From JBPESP01 sp051710585 (GTDB lineage Bacteria > Pseudomonadota > Gammaproteobacteria > Enterobacterales > Enterobacteriaceae): DNA of 64,000 nt. Shown one piece after another: positions 38,441 through 47,837 of the stretch (positions within the stretch are counted from its first letter, which is position 1; every line of letters begins with the position of its first letter). Position numbers and translations under genes: made by a program. The stretch is from assembly GCA_051710585.1 (NCBI GenBank), contig JBPESP010000005.1, positions 62,001 through 126,000 of the forward strand, given 5' to 3'. A model generated the notes under the pieces. The model saw only the letters and a program-made list of their open reading frames with translations. It was not told the DNA's origin and did not search any database.

Positions 38441-41244
38441 TCAGCAAGAAAACACTTACTATATAAAATCCTCAAAAAAAAGAGAGAGTGATATAGATAC
38501 ATTAATATTTAAAAGCTAATATTATAGATTTTAAATAAAGAGAATAATTATTTATTTATACTAGAAAAATTTAGCTCTATCGCCTTCGCGAGTTTATTTG
38601 CGACAGATATATTATTACACCATAAGGTAAATTGTACCAAATTTGCAAAATAATAAAATTGTCTATTTAACGTTAAAACTCACCCTACAAGCGCTATAAA
38701 TACAACGTTATATTATTTATAAAAAATAAGTTATTATTAAACATACTTTAAAAGTATGATTTTATGTTTTTATTTTTTAAATAAAAGTATAATTAATCAT
38801 TTTATTTTTTAAAAATTTTTATAGTATATTTATTTAAGGCACATTTAAGCCCTCCATGGTAACTATTGAAATGGATAGATTAAGTGTAGTGGTATTATTT
38901 TATAATAAATTTATAAAGCTTAAATGTGCCTTAAATAAATATACTCCATCAGAATAAATAAAATATTAGTTAAATTTATATAACAAAATTATATGCAATA
39001 TCCTATATTACATATAATATAAACGATTAAATATCTGTCTAACACAATTTCAGTATCAAACGTAATAAAACTAATAATTTTCTCGCTTGAGCGGCTCTAA
39101 TTTTAAATAATAAGTTATTTCGATAAATAAACTAGTTACCATAGCGTAGGTATCGTAATATACATCTCTCAACCGTGATAAATTTTCAGACTTGTGCAAT
39201 AGGACCGTAAGGTTCAAATAAACGATACAATGAAGAATGAGGTAAGCCATACTGTTATCCTATTAAATATACAGCTAAACTAGATGACTAAAGGTATTAA
39301 TGTAGATACTACAGATCCAGCTTATTACCTAACATCCAACTCTCTATTATTAGCTATTAGCGGCTGACCGAAGTTCACTTATACCTTGATAAGGCTTATT
39401 ATAAAATAGATAACCTGACAAGTAATCTAACTCACTTTAATAGCGATAATATCTATACTATACGCTGTTAGTTATTGAAGATGATTAGCAATAAATCTTT
39501 TTTATTAAATCCAATGACGAATCACTTTGCCGTTCAATGCCGCTGTATCTAGAATTACCAGTAATTACTGAAATAATATTATAAAATACATAGCTGAGTC
39601 AGCATTGATCCATCTCACCTTCTCAATTTAAAATTGAGAAACTCTATAACGTCTATCAATAGAATTTCTTCAGTTTTAAGCGATTAAATCTATCAGCCAA
39701 GACTACATTTGATACTACCTTTAAATACATAATAAATAACTTAAATAATCATTTAAATTAGCCCGTGTGATAAGTAATTAACAAATATCTGCCTGCCGTT
39801 GCCTAGATATGCCAACAGATAAAATACTAAAATGATGGTCTTTAATGTGAGGCGGCACTCATTTTTTTATTCTTAAGTTAAATAATAGGTTGCCGAAAGC
39901 AATTTGATGATGCGGATTATATAAATTTTAGACCCATCGTAAAATGGCAGAGAATTATTTTTGCACTATATTCTACACTTAAATAAGTATGATTTATATA
40001 AAGGTTATTAGATATTTTCTTCTATTAAAAGTTGAATTAACAGACTATCCGAGTGATCTTTAAGATCTTGATAACGCTAATAGAGACTCTCCCTGCCTTC
40101 AAAAGTAGCTATTGCTAATTCTTCTGAATCTTTTTAGAAGAAACCTATAATTTATATCGAAGTACCTTCTAAAATTTTCTATTATGCTAGGTTTCCCTCA
40201 TTAATCTATTAAATCTCGCTAAGTTGAAAGTATTTCTTTTAATTTATGTGTACTAAATACAATGAGTTAAACCTGAAGAATTCCTTATGTACAATCCACT
40301 ATCTATAGACTTAAAAAAGTTTTTTACTTTTAGTTAAATAGTTATGCAATATTAAGAAGCATCAAACCATTTATGAACTTTAGTACTTATATTTCCTATA
40401 AATAAATTGTTTAGGGTGTGCAATAAAGTTTTATTTTGTATTTATATCAAAGAAAAATATATTTTTTCTTATTTATTCCTTTAAAACTTATTAGTTAAGG
40501 CAATAAAATAAAGAAACATCTCTTATATGATGGCAGTCGGAAAAGAAATTTATTAGTTTCTTTATTTATCTTAAATTTTAGATATTGTTACTTCATAGTA
40601 ATCTATAATTTAACCGTAAGATTAACTTCTTATGGTAACAGAATAATCAGTTTACATATGTTACATAACACCCTTGCAGAAACTTCACTGCTCATTAAAT
40701 AAAACAACTATAAATTCATCCAATTTAGTCCATAAGTGTTCTGGTGCTATGACTTTCGACTAAAATATCAATTAGTTACCAAAGCAAACACAGCCTCTCA
40801 TAAAATAGAGGCACTATTATCATCTTTAAGTAGAAAACCCGGCCATGCCAGTAGCTGATAAGTCACTTAAGCGCAACACTACCATCAATTTACATATAAA
40901 CTGACGATTATGCATTAATATCCTTTGCCATACTTGAGTGCAAAATGCAAAGCTTCAACGATCTAGTAAAAGCAGATTGCCAGTGTATTTATGATGCTGG
41001 AACAGGCAATATAGTTCAGTTAGAACAGAGGCCAGGATGATCCGCATTACAGCGATAAGCTTTATCATTGAAGAGTTAAAAGCCCCCTTTACATTCACCT
41101 AAGCCCATCGCAACCTGACAAGAATGTAGCTAAAGCAACTTACAGAATAATTAGGATAAAAGACATAATGTTATCCCATAAACCACCCCAGTGATGCAGA
41201 ATGAATAATGAATCAAGATACATACACGATGAGTACTACCCCAC
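38441..41244. other. 2.8-kb AT-rich tract without genes
   Basis: No gene or relic recognised. From about 38450 to 39100 the sequence is extremely AT-rich. It carries a 28-bp perfect inverted repeat (38823-38945) and a GCCTCT/AGAGGC hairpin (40793-40812). This is a likely ancestral rearrangement or deletion junction between the uvrY and ygiC loci, which are far apart in E. coli. Confidence 0.5.
38823..38945. repeat. Perfect 28-bp inverted repeat flanking 67 bases
   Basis: Arms 38823-38850 and 38918-38945 are exact reverse complements (core TTTAAGGCACATTTAAGC). The 67-base centre has no similarity to the IS relics that I can see. Confidence 0.92.
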
Positions 41245-41690
41245 ACCCATGCCGCTCTTTTCCTCGATCACGGAAATTCGACAAAAATACTAAAAGACAA
41301 CTACTATACCTGTAACTAGAAATAACTAGATTCAGATGCAAAATAATACAGCCATAGGTATGATAATAGGCATCTCTAGCTACTAGTACCATCAAGAGAG
41401 CCCATGGCAAAACCGCAAACCACGCATAACTTCGATCGTTTTTTACAAGTGCTATTTAATTAACATTACTTGCCTATAGTTTCGCTGGCACTAACACAAC
41501 GATTATAGTCTCTCTTAGCACAAAATATTGATATAAGGCAACATAAACGAATGAACGCTATATCACAGCAGCTGGAACATATTAATAATATATTCCTATG
41601 CAAATATTCCGATAATACAACTCAGCCGCAGCGCAAAATATTACTTAATTATTGGATAGAGAAAACGCTCTAGCCACACACTGCGCCTAA
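41245..41690 (+). pseudogene. ygiD: Decayed, 3'-truncated ygiD (DOPA dioxygenase-like)
   Basis: AALFLDHGNSTKILKDNYYT fits YgiD PALFLGHGSPMNVLEDNLYT. MAKPQTTHNFDRFLQVLF(stop)HYLP fits METPPTIHDFGGFPQALYDTHYPA. SLALTQRL fits SPALAQRL. TLYHSSWNILIIYSYANIPI then IQLSRSAK fits GFDHGSWGVLIKMYPDADIP then MVQLSIDS. Several stops and two frame changes. Recognisable sequence ends just beyond the 3' end of ygiC, so the last third is deleted or overwritten. Convergent with ygiC, as in E. coli. Confidence 0.9.
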
Positions 41691-41696
41691 ACAGAA

Positions 41697-42857
41697 TCAA
41701 TCAAGAATGATGTGGGGATAAAAACGGGATAAATCCTGGGTAATAATCTGCTGGTCTTCACGCAGACCAATACCGCAGGGCTTATCGTTAACTAACCAGC
41801 TGCCGATAACCGTATAACTTTCACCAAAGCGAGGCAGTGAGCAAAACGCCTGTACAATAGAGCCTTCCTCCCCATAAGGGCCATCTACGCGTGAAATTTC
41901 ACGTCCCTGCTCAAAGACACACACATTTGCACCCTCGCGGGAAAACAGCGGCTTTACTACATAATTATCCATCGGGGGGTAATCGTCTTCGGCAAAATAG
42001 GCTGGCAACAGGTTAGGATGGTCTGGAAACATCTGCCAAAGTATCGGTAATAGCGCTTTGTTGGACAAAATGCATTTCCAGGCCGGCTCAAGCCAGTAAA
42101 CCCCAGCATCATCCAGCTTAGTGGAGAACACCTCTCGCAACATAAATTCCCACGGATAAAGCTTGATCAGGTTACTGACAACCTGATCCTGTATATCAGT
42201 AAACTCGCCTCTCTCTCCCAGTCCTAGCTCTTCAATATAGAGAAACACATTAGGCAACCCGGCTTCTGTGGCGCAATCCTGCAGATACTGCACCGTACAG
42301 CGATCTTCCTCCGTATCTTTGCAGCATGCAAAATGTAGCAAACTGAACCCATACTTTGACTTCAGTTCAGAAAACCGGGCAATAAGCTTCTCCTGTAGGC
42401 TATTATACTGATCGGCATTGGCCGGTAGCTTACCGGAGTTAATCTGATCTTCTAGCCATATCCATTGAAAGAACGCCGCTTCGTACAGTGAGGTCGGCGT
42501 ATCAGCATTATTTTCTAACAATTTAGGCGGATTCCGACCATCGTAAACTAGATCCAATCGTGAATACAGTGACGGCTGACGTGTTTTCCAGGCCTTACGT
42601 ACAAACGACCAGGTATGTTGGGGGATACAGAATTTACTCATTAGTTCATCACTGGCCACAACTTTTTCAACTACTTGCAAACACATCTGATGGAGGTTAG
42701 CAGTGGACTCCTCTAACATCTCGATTTGTGCCAGTTTAAACTGATAGTAAGCCTCTTCAGACCAATAGGGTTCACCATACAGAGTATGAAAGTTAAAGCC
42801 ATATTCGGTGGCTATTTCCTGCCAATTTAACCGTTTTTCGATAGTGACTCGTTTCAT
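41697..42857 (-). CDS. ygiC: ATP-grasp, glutathionylspermidine-synthase-like YgiC
   Basis: Putative ATP-dependent amide ligase of the glutathionylspermidine synthase C-terminal family; substrate unknown. 386 residues, identical in length to E. coli YgiC and highly similar throughout: EYGFNFHTLYGEPYW, RQPSLYSRLDLVYDG, LLENNADTPTSLYEAAFFQW, YPWEFMLREVFSTKL and the ATP-grasp segment NYVVKPLFSREGANV. It lacks the amidase domain of GspS. It starts 6 bases after the ygiB stop and so is translationally linked to it. E. coli has tolC upstream in the same operon; here tolC is decayed. Confidence 0.95.
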   Translation of the reverse strand: MKRVTIEKRLNWQEIATEYGFNFHTLYGEPYWSEEAYYQFKLAQIEMLEESTANLHQMCLQVVEKVVASDELMSKFCIPQHTWSFVRKAWKTRQPSLYSRLDLVYDGRNPPKLLENNADTPTSLYEAAFFQWIWLEDQINSGKLPANADQYNSLQEKLIARFSELKSKYGFSLLHFACCKDTEEDRCTVQYLQDCATEAGLPNVFLYIEELGLGERGEFTDIQDQVVSNLIKLYPWEFMLREVFSTKLDDAGVYWLEPAWKCILSNKALLPILWQMFPDHPNLLPAYFAEDDYPPMDNYVVKPLFSREGANVCVFEQGREISRVDGPYGEEGSIVQAFCSLPRFGESYTVIGSWLVNDKPCGIGLREDQQIITQDLSRFYPHIILD

Positions 42858-42863
42858 GTCCTG

Positions 42864-43514
42864 TTAGCTTCCCATGGTACGGTGGGGTGTAGCACTATTG
42901 CTGAGCAAGCTATTCTGCTTGGCGACGATCTCGCCAAAGCCACCGCGAGTGATAGTCTTCGTGGTCACCGGTTTCGGCGCTAAAGTAATCTTCGGTACTG
43001 CCATCGAACGGGGGTTAGTAGCAACCCCGTAATTATTACCACTAGCATTGACAAACTGGCCTGGTGCTGAAATATTAGTAGCCCGCGAAGTCAGCGGCGG
43101 CTGCTGTGCATAGCTGTCACCACCAATCATGTGACCCATCATATAGCCCGCCATCAACGGCATCCATATGCTACCGCTATGCTGTGACTCCGCCGCCATA
43201 CCGGCCTTAGCTGATAGTTGAACACATCCTTCTTCACCAAATTCCGCCACACAGTCAGCGCGGGAGGTGTATTTTGGCGCGGTTTTCACTACTTCTTGCT
43301 GCGCGGCGTTGTAAGCCGTGGTGTATTGTTCAGTTAAAAAAGGATTAGCGCGGGTACAGTCTTCACTATTCATATAAAGTGAGATACTTTCGTCACTTTT
43401 TTCACAACCAGCTAATCCAAAAACGGCACTGACAGCCAGCGCGACTGGTGCTATATGGTAAGAACGGCAATACTTACGAAAGCTAGAGTGATGAATTTGT
43501 TTAGTGCGTTTCAT
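42864..43514 (-). CDS. ygiB: DUF1190 lipoprotein YgiB
   Basis: Envelope lipoprotein of unknown function (E. coli YgiB, 223 residues; 216 here). After a basic N-terminus, the signal segment PVALAVSAVFGLAGC ends in the lipobox LAGC with Cys37. The mature part keeps the cysteine-bearing DUF1190 region (SEDCTRANPF, TAPKYTSRADCVAEFGEEGC), SGSIWMPLMAGYMMGHMIGG and the tail ITRGGFGEIVAKQ. A GGATAATA ribosome site precedes the ATG. With ygiC it forms a two-gene unit that has outlived tolC. Confidence 0.94.
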   Translation of the reverse strand: MKRTKQIHHSSFRKYCRSYHIAPVALAVSAVFGLAGCEKSDESISLYMNSEDCTRANPFLTEQYTTAYNAAQQEVVKTAPKYTSRADCVAEFGEEGCVQLSAKAGMAAESQHSGSIWMPLMAGYMMGHMIGGDSYAQQPPLTSRATNISAPGQFVNASGNNYGVATNPRSMAVPKITLAPKPVTTKTITRGGFGEIVAKQNSLLSNSATPHRTMGS

Positions 43515-44589
43515 TATTATCCTGCTTTTTTGATATTAAAATTGATCCATAAAAATCACCCTAGAATAGAGGAAAAACAGTAAAAAATGAAGCAGAGCCA
43601 CTCTGCAGCTAATATCTTTACGTAGTTATACACTTTCCTACCCCCACTGCAGTGGTAGTACATTCAATAATAATTTCAAGCGGCCATCGAAGAAAAAATA
43701 AAGATTAGCTTTTGCTGTTGGAAAAGAACTTAATGCTAAAAAATCACATTCGTTAGCCTGACTGACGACGATAACTAATGCAGTCATCATGCTGCTTGCG
43801 CTTAGCAAGCGCAAGCGACGTACCGGTACCATTAGCAATGGATATACTATGAAGTATTTTAAGACGCTATCGTCTATCGATATCTGTCAGCATCATTTTT
43901 TGCTAACTGGGTTATTAAATATCACAAAATCTGCCTTAGTATAGCATACCAAAAAACAGATTTCAGACTCAACTGATTGTTTATATCATTGATAGAGCGC
44001 GCTTATTAAGAGAGATTCCGTTTTATAATTATAAAAACGTTATGGTAACATCTAAAATATGTTAATAATAGTACGAGTAAGCCCCTACCTAGTAGACGAC
44101 TTCTGATGCGGATAAAGAACTTTATGCCAACACCAGCGTAGATTCATAGGTAGTAATAGTACTAATGGAAGCGGAAATCTTCTTAAACAATAAGAACAAA
44201 GTTACAACTATATTAGCGATGCACATTTTAAAATATTCGCTGTTCGTTAAAACTAATAAAACTATACTGTGCCTACTTTAAACTAAGAAGTGATAAATTC
44301 CTCACTATAAAACAGTACGTTCATGCTAAGGCTGACAGTGTTCGTTGCAGCTAATTACTTATCGGAATTGTTTATAGGATTATTAAACAAACCATTGTAG
44401 TTGGTATTTACTAACCGTTACGGGGCGTTAAGAGCTAAAGTTAATAAATAACCGACCGATAGATAGTAAAAGATCTGTTCACAAACAAAATTCTGTAACA
44501 AGTACACCAATAAGAGGCTAAGGTTATAGTTTTCCGCTTCTTTAATTTAAGAAGTTCTTGATCGCATCAAGACATCTGGTCTCAAAACT
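43515..44589. other. Upstream region of ygiB and eroded tolC 3' half
   Basis: No gene. By position it should contain the 3' half of tolC, which I could not read. A short hairpin (GCTTGCGCTT with AAGCGCAAGC, 43794-43816) is present. Any promoter now driving ygiBC must lie here or in the tolC relic. Confidence 0.45.
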
Positions 44590-45115
44590 CACGATATTAA
44601 AAACCTTAATAACTGCAGATATTCTATCCCAGTAATCTAGGTAATCCTTTTAGCATATTACCAAGATATTGCTAACACCGGCTTCGGAAGCTAGAACGGT
44701 ACTGTATTCCGACGATCGCGCATTTTGCACATCCATAAATGACGATTAGATCAATATTGAAAGCAGTGGGTAGTTTTGTCCAATTAGCGATAAAGCTCCC
44801 ACTATCTATATGCGATAGTTTATCAATGGCATTCAATGCTTTGAGATAGTTAGTAGTAATATTAAAAATTAACGATTCCTGGCCAGTTTTACACGAGACA
44901 TCCTTAAAACCCTCGTTTTGCTGAAAGGTTTAGGGTATACCATATACAGATATCAAAAATGATCTGTATCAACTGCCTCGCACCGGAGCTGTACGCATTG
45001 GAATTAATATCATAATCATTAAAAACCATGAGTATGGTGTAATTTTATCTAAAATATCAATTGAGGCAGCAGCAGAGCGCGCTTTCATTAATCTTCTCAA
45101 AGGTTGCATCTCACA
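44590..45115 (-). pseudogene. tolC: Decayed tolC (outer-membrane efflux channel)
   Basis: DATFEKINESAL fits TolC DAAFEKINEARSPL. GFKDVSCKTGQESLIFNITT then NYLKALNAIDKLSH fits IQDVTYQTDQQTLILNTATAYFNVLNAIDVLSY. MDVQNARSSEYSTVLASE fits TDVQNARAQYDTVLANE, and KDYLDYWDRISAVIKVFN fits GNYYPELAALNVENFK. Frameshifts and stops are present. It lies upstream of ygiBC and divergent from nudF, as in E. coli. Loss of TolC removes the usual exit duct for tripartite efflux pumps. Confidence 0.92.
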
Positions 45116-45446
45116 TTAGCGACGAGAGACAGTAACAATACAGCTTGGAAGATATAACATACTAATATACCCATATTATTTTATCTGACTAATTTCATGA
45201 AATCACCAAGAATTAGTCTAATTTGGAGCAATTTCTTCATTTAAATTCTTTTTGAAACAGCAAATTGCTATAGTATTATTATAAATAATGGCTAATTTTA
45301 GCAGATATTATCAGACCATATAAAAATAGGTGGCTCAAGATACTAGCATGCCGGAGCTCTTTACAAAATCTATCATAAACCGCTAGATTCTAGCTGGCTA
45401 TTTAACTAGCTTCCGGGCATCGTTGTTTTCTAATAGGAGCATTATA

Positions 45447-46075
45447 ATGACCTTATTTTTTATCACGCCGGTGACATTTGTCCGTAACAATGTTGAAATA
45501 TTTTCCCGCAAGCCACTGTATGAAGGATCTTTTTAAGATAGAGCTTTACCATTTCCAATACTGGCTATTTAATGGCAGGATCAGCCAGAAGGTAACCCGA
45601 AAATTTTTGAACGCGGACATGCAGTAGAGTCCTATTACCTTATGATGCGCGGTGTGACAAAGTCATACTATTAGAGCAAATTCGTATCGCTGCCTATGAC
45701 AACAGTCCTACCCCGCCTCTGAGTGCGTGCTGAAGATGGTCAACGGTATGGTTAAGACAGGAGAAACGCTGAAGCATGTTTTTTGGCAGGAAGCGATGGA
45801 AAAACGAGACTCACTACGAGGCGCTGCAAACAGATGCTGTGAGCTATCTCTAGCCACAGAGCCCCGGCAACACTAGTGAACGTCTGAGGATAATAATGGG
45901 AGTGAAGTAGACGTACTGAAAGTTGAAGGTATTCGTGGACTAGTAGAAAAAAATGAAGATATTTGTCTCCATACATAAGATGCAAACAACTGTACCGCTA
46001 ATTGTATGGAAGTTATGATTAATAATGTTGCCTTTATCATTACTCTGCAATGGCTAGAGAGTACACCATGAATAT
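45447..46075 (+). pseudogene. nudF: Decayed nudF (ADP-ribose pyrophosphatase)
   Basis: SPVTFVRNNVEIFSRKPLYE fits NudF LPVTFGKNDVEIIARETLYR. KIFERGHAVESYY fits EIFERGHAAVLLP, and KFVSLPMTT corresponds to EQIRIAAYD in another frame. EGIRGLVEKNEDICLHT fits SGIHGLADENEDIRVHV, and AFIITLQWLES fits ASVIALQWLQL. Multiple stops and frameshifts. Start of the fossil nudF-yqiB-cpdA-yqiA-parE operon. Confidence 0.9.
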
Positions 46076-46129
46076 TTGCAAAAAGAGTGTGCTAATTAAA
46101 TGAAATGTTGCATATATCAATTTCCCTGA

Positions 46130-46545
46130 AATGATGCGAGTATGCGAAATAAACTTCATCTACAACTGAGCCGGTTGCTGCAACTAATTAATGAGATAAT
46201 CAATCCCCCTATCTATCAACTCCATAGCTCCAACTTCCAGCTGAGTATGCAGGAATATATCCACACTATACACAACTATTGTAAAAAATTACCAAAAAAC
46301 CCGCACGACGTAGCCAGCCACCAGCTACTGGAGCCTACCCTCGATGACCATTAGGCTTTATCATGACGGCATGATTGCAAAAGTGTGCTCCAATCAATAG
46401 GTCTTTTCTTTGAAAGTGCGTTATGATTATCTGAATAAAAAAATACATCAATATGATGAGGGACATCAAATAAACCAGCTCCTTGCAGACTAGGCACGCT
46501 ATTGTTTTGGCGTATGGTGTCATAGTAGTTCCTGTTTATTAGGCA
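46130..46545 (+). pseudogene. yqiB: Decayed yqiB (DUF1249)
   Basis: MRVCEINFIYN fits YqiB [31 protein letters not shown] then AKVCSNQ fits [46 protein letters not shown] then QLLAD fits [26 protein letters not shown]. One stop follows CSNQ, and frameshifts lie before the middle block. The middle block is remarkably well preserved. Confidence 0.92.
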
Positions 46546-46569
46546 GATTTCGACAACCAAGGACAATCT

Positions 46570-47365
46570 TTGAAAAGCCTTTTAAACTTCCTTTGGCGCG
46601 TGAAGCTAATATCAGGATTTTATAAATCACCGATTCTCACCTACAAAAAGGTAAGAATGAAGCATTGGCTCGGAGTGAATACATTTCGTAGCTACAGCAC
46701 AGTTCTGAAGGCGGTACAGGCTGAACAGTGGCATTTAATTTAATTATCTCTATGGGCGATCTAGCCAAGGACCATTCGCCGCAGGCTTATTAGAACTTCG
46801 CCGCCGGCATAGCCTGCCTGCCTGCGCCCTGCGTCTGGCTGTCAAGCAATCACGATTTTTAGCCTGCGATGGTCAATGTACTTGCGAAGTGCAGGATTTC
46901 CTGCGCTAAACAGATGTTGATAGGCGATGAATGGAAATTGTTTTTACTGGACAGTCAGGTTTACGGCGCACCCCACGGGAAACTCAGCAACTACCAGCTT
47001 GAGCGAGCGCCATACGTTGCTATTGCTGCATCACCATCCTTTTTTTCCTCCGGCTGTATCTGGCTTGACCAGCATAGCCTACGCAACCCAATGCTAGCGA
47101 AAGTACTAAAACTCCACCCGAGGGTGAAAACTCTGCTGTGTGACTACATACATCAGTAACTTGACGTTGATTGGCTTTGGCTGGCGTATGCTGGGTACTT
47201 TCCACCTGCATGCAGTTTAAGCCACACTGCACTGATTTTACCATTGATACCTTGTGTCCTGGTTGGCCCTATCTCGACCTAAAACCAGGCGGCTTACTAC
47301 AGACCGAAGTACACCGGCTAGGCGGGGCAGAACATCAGCTAAATACTGATTACAAAAGCTACTAA
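46570..47365 (+). pseudogene. cpdA: Decayed cpdA (3',5'-cAMP phosphodiesterase)
   Basis: LPLAREANIRIL(stop)ITDSHL fits CpdA LPLAGEARVRILQITDTHL. APCVWLSSNHDF(stop)PAM fits APCVWLPGNHDFQPAM. IGDEWKLFLLDSQVYGAPHG then WLDQHSLRNPM fits IGEQWQILLLDSQVFGVPHG then WLDQHSLRNAG. MQFKPHCTDFTIDTLCPGWP then TEVHRL fits VQFKPHCSNFTLDTIAPGWR then TEVHRL. At least two stops and several frameshifts, including one between the 46869-47159 and 47171-47365 frames. The metal ligands of NHD are kept, but the gene cannot encode the whole enzyme. Confidence 0.95.
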
Positions 47366-47409
47366 GCTACTAATAGCAACACTACTGTATCTCCACCAAC
47401 TCAATAACT

Positions 47410-47520
47410 CCCCTTTTTATCTGCTAAAACCTACTACCCTTACTAGTTTGATTACCATTATCCAGAAATTGAGTTATAGATAACATAATTGGCGTTTTGT
47501 CCCTACTGTAGCATATATAT
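47410..47520 (+). pseudogene. yqiA: Decayed yqiA (esterase)
   Basis: PFLSAKTYYPY(stop)FDYHYPEIEL followed by LAFCPY aligns with YqiA SPRSAKASLLKNWLAEHHPDVEM and QLPPYP. It lies between cpdA and parE, as in E. coli. Only the first quarter is readable. Confidence 0.6.
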
Positions 47521-47837
47521 GGTATAATGATGATTGTAGATAAATATGCTAGAGTCACCAAATATTATTTTACTGTTAGCGCAAAGCGACAATAAGATTT
47601 GCAATTATAGCCAAGAAACAAGGCATACTCTATACTATACCCGCTATCATTAGACAATCGAGTCCAGCACAGTAAGTATTTATTCCCATAGGAATAACTA
47701 TTATTCTTCCCCTATACATGCATTTTTTTGAGACTTACCCCAGGTGATACTATACCGAATGATACAAATATCTGCTTCCAGAAGGCCGGTCTTTGCGGTA
47801 GGCTTTCTAAAATTTGTTACGATATATAATTCAAGCC
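47521..47837. other. yqiA remains and parE leader
   Basis: No gene. The rest of yqiA has shrunk to about 300 bases. The parE leader lacks a strong ribosome site; a promoter was not identified. Confidence 0.4.
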
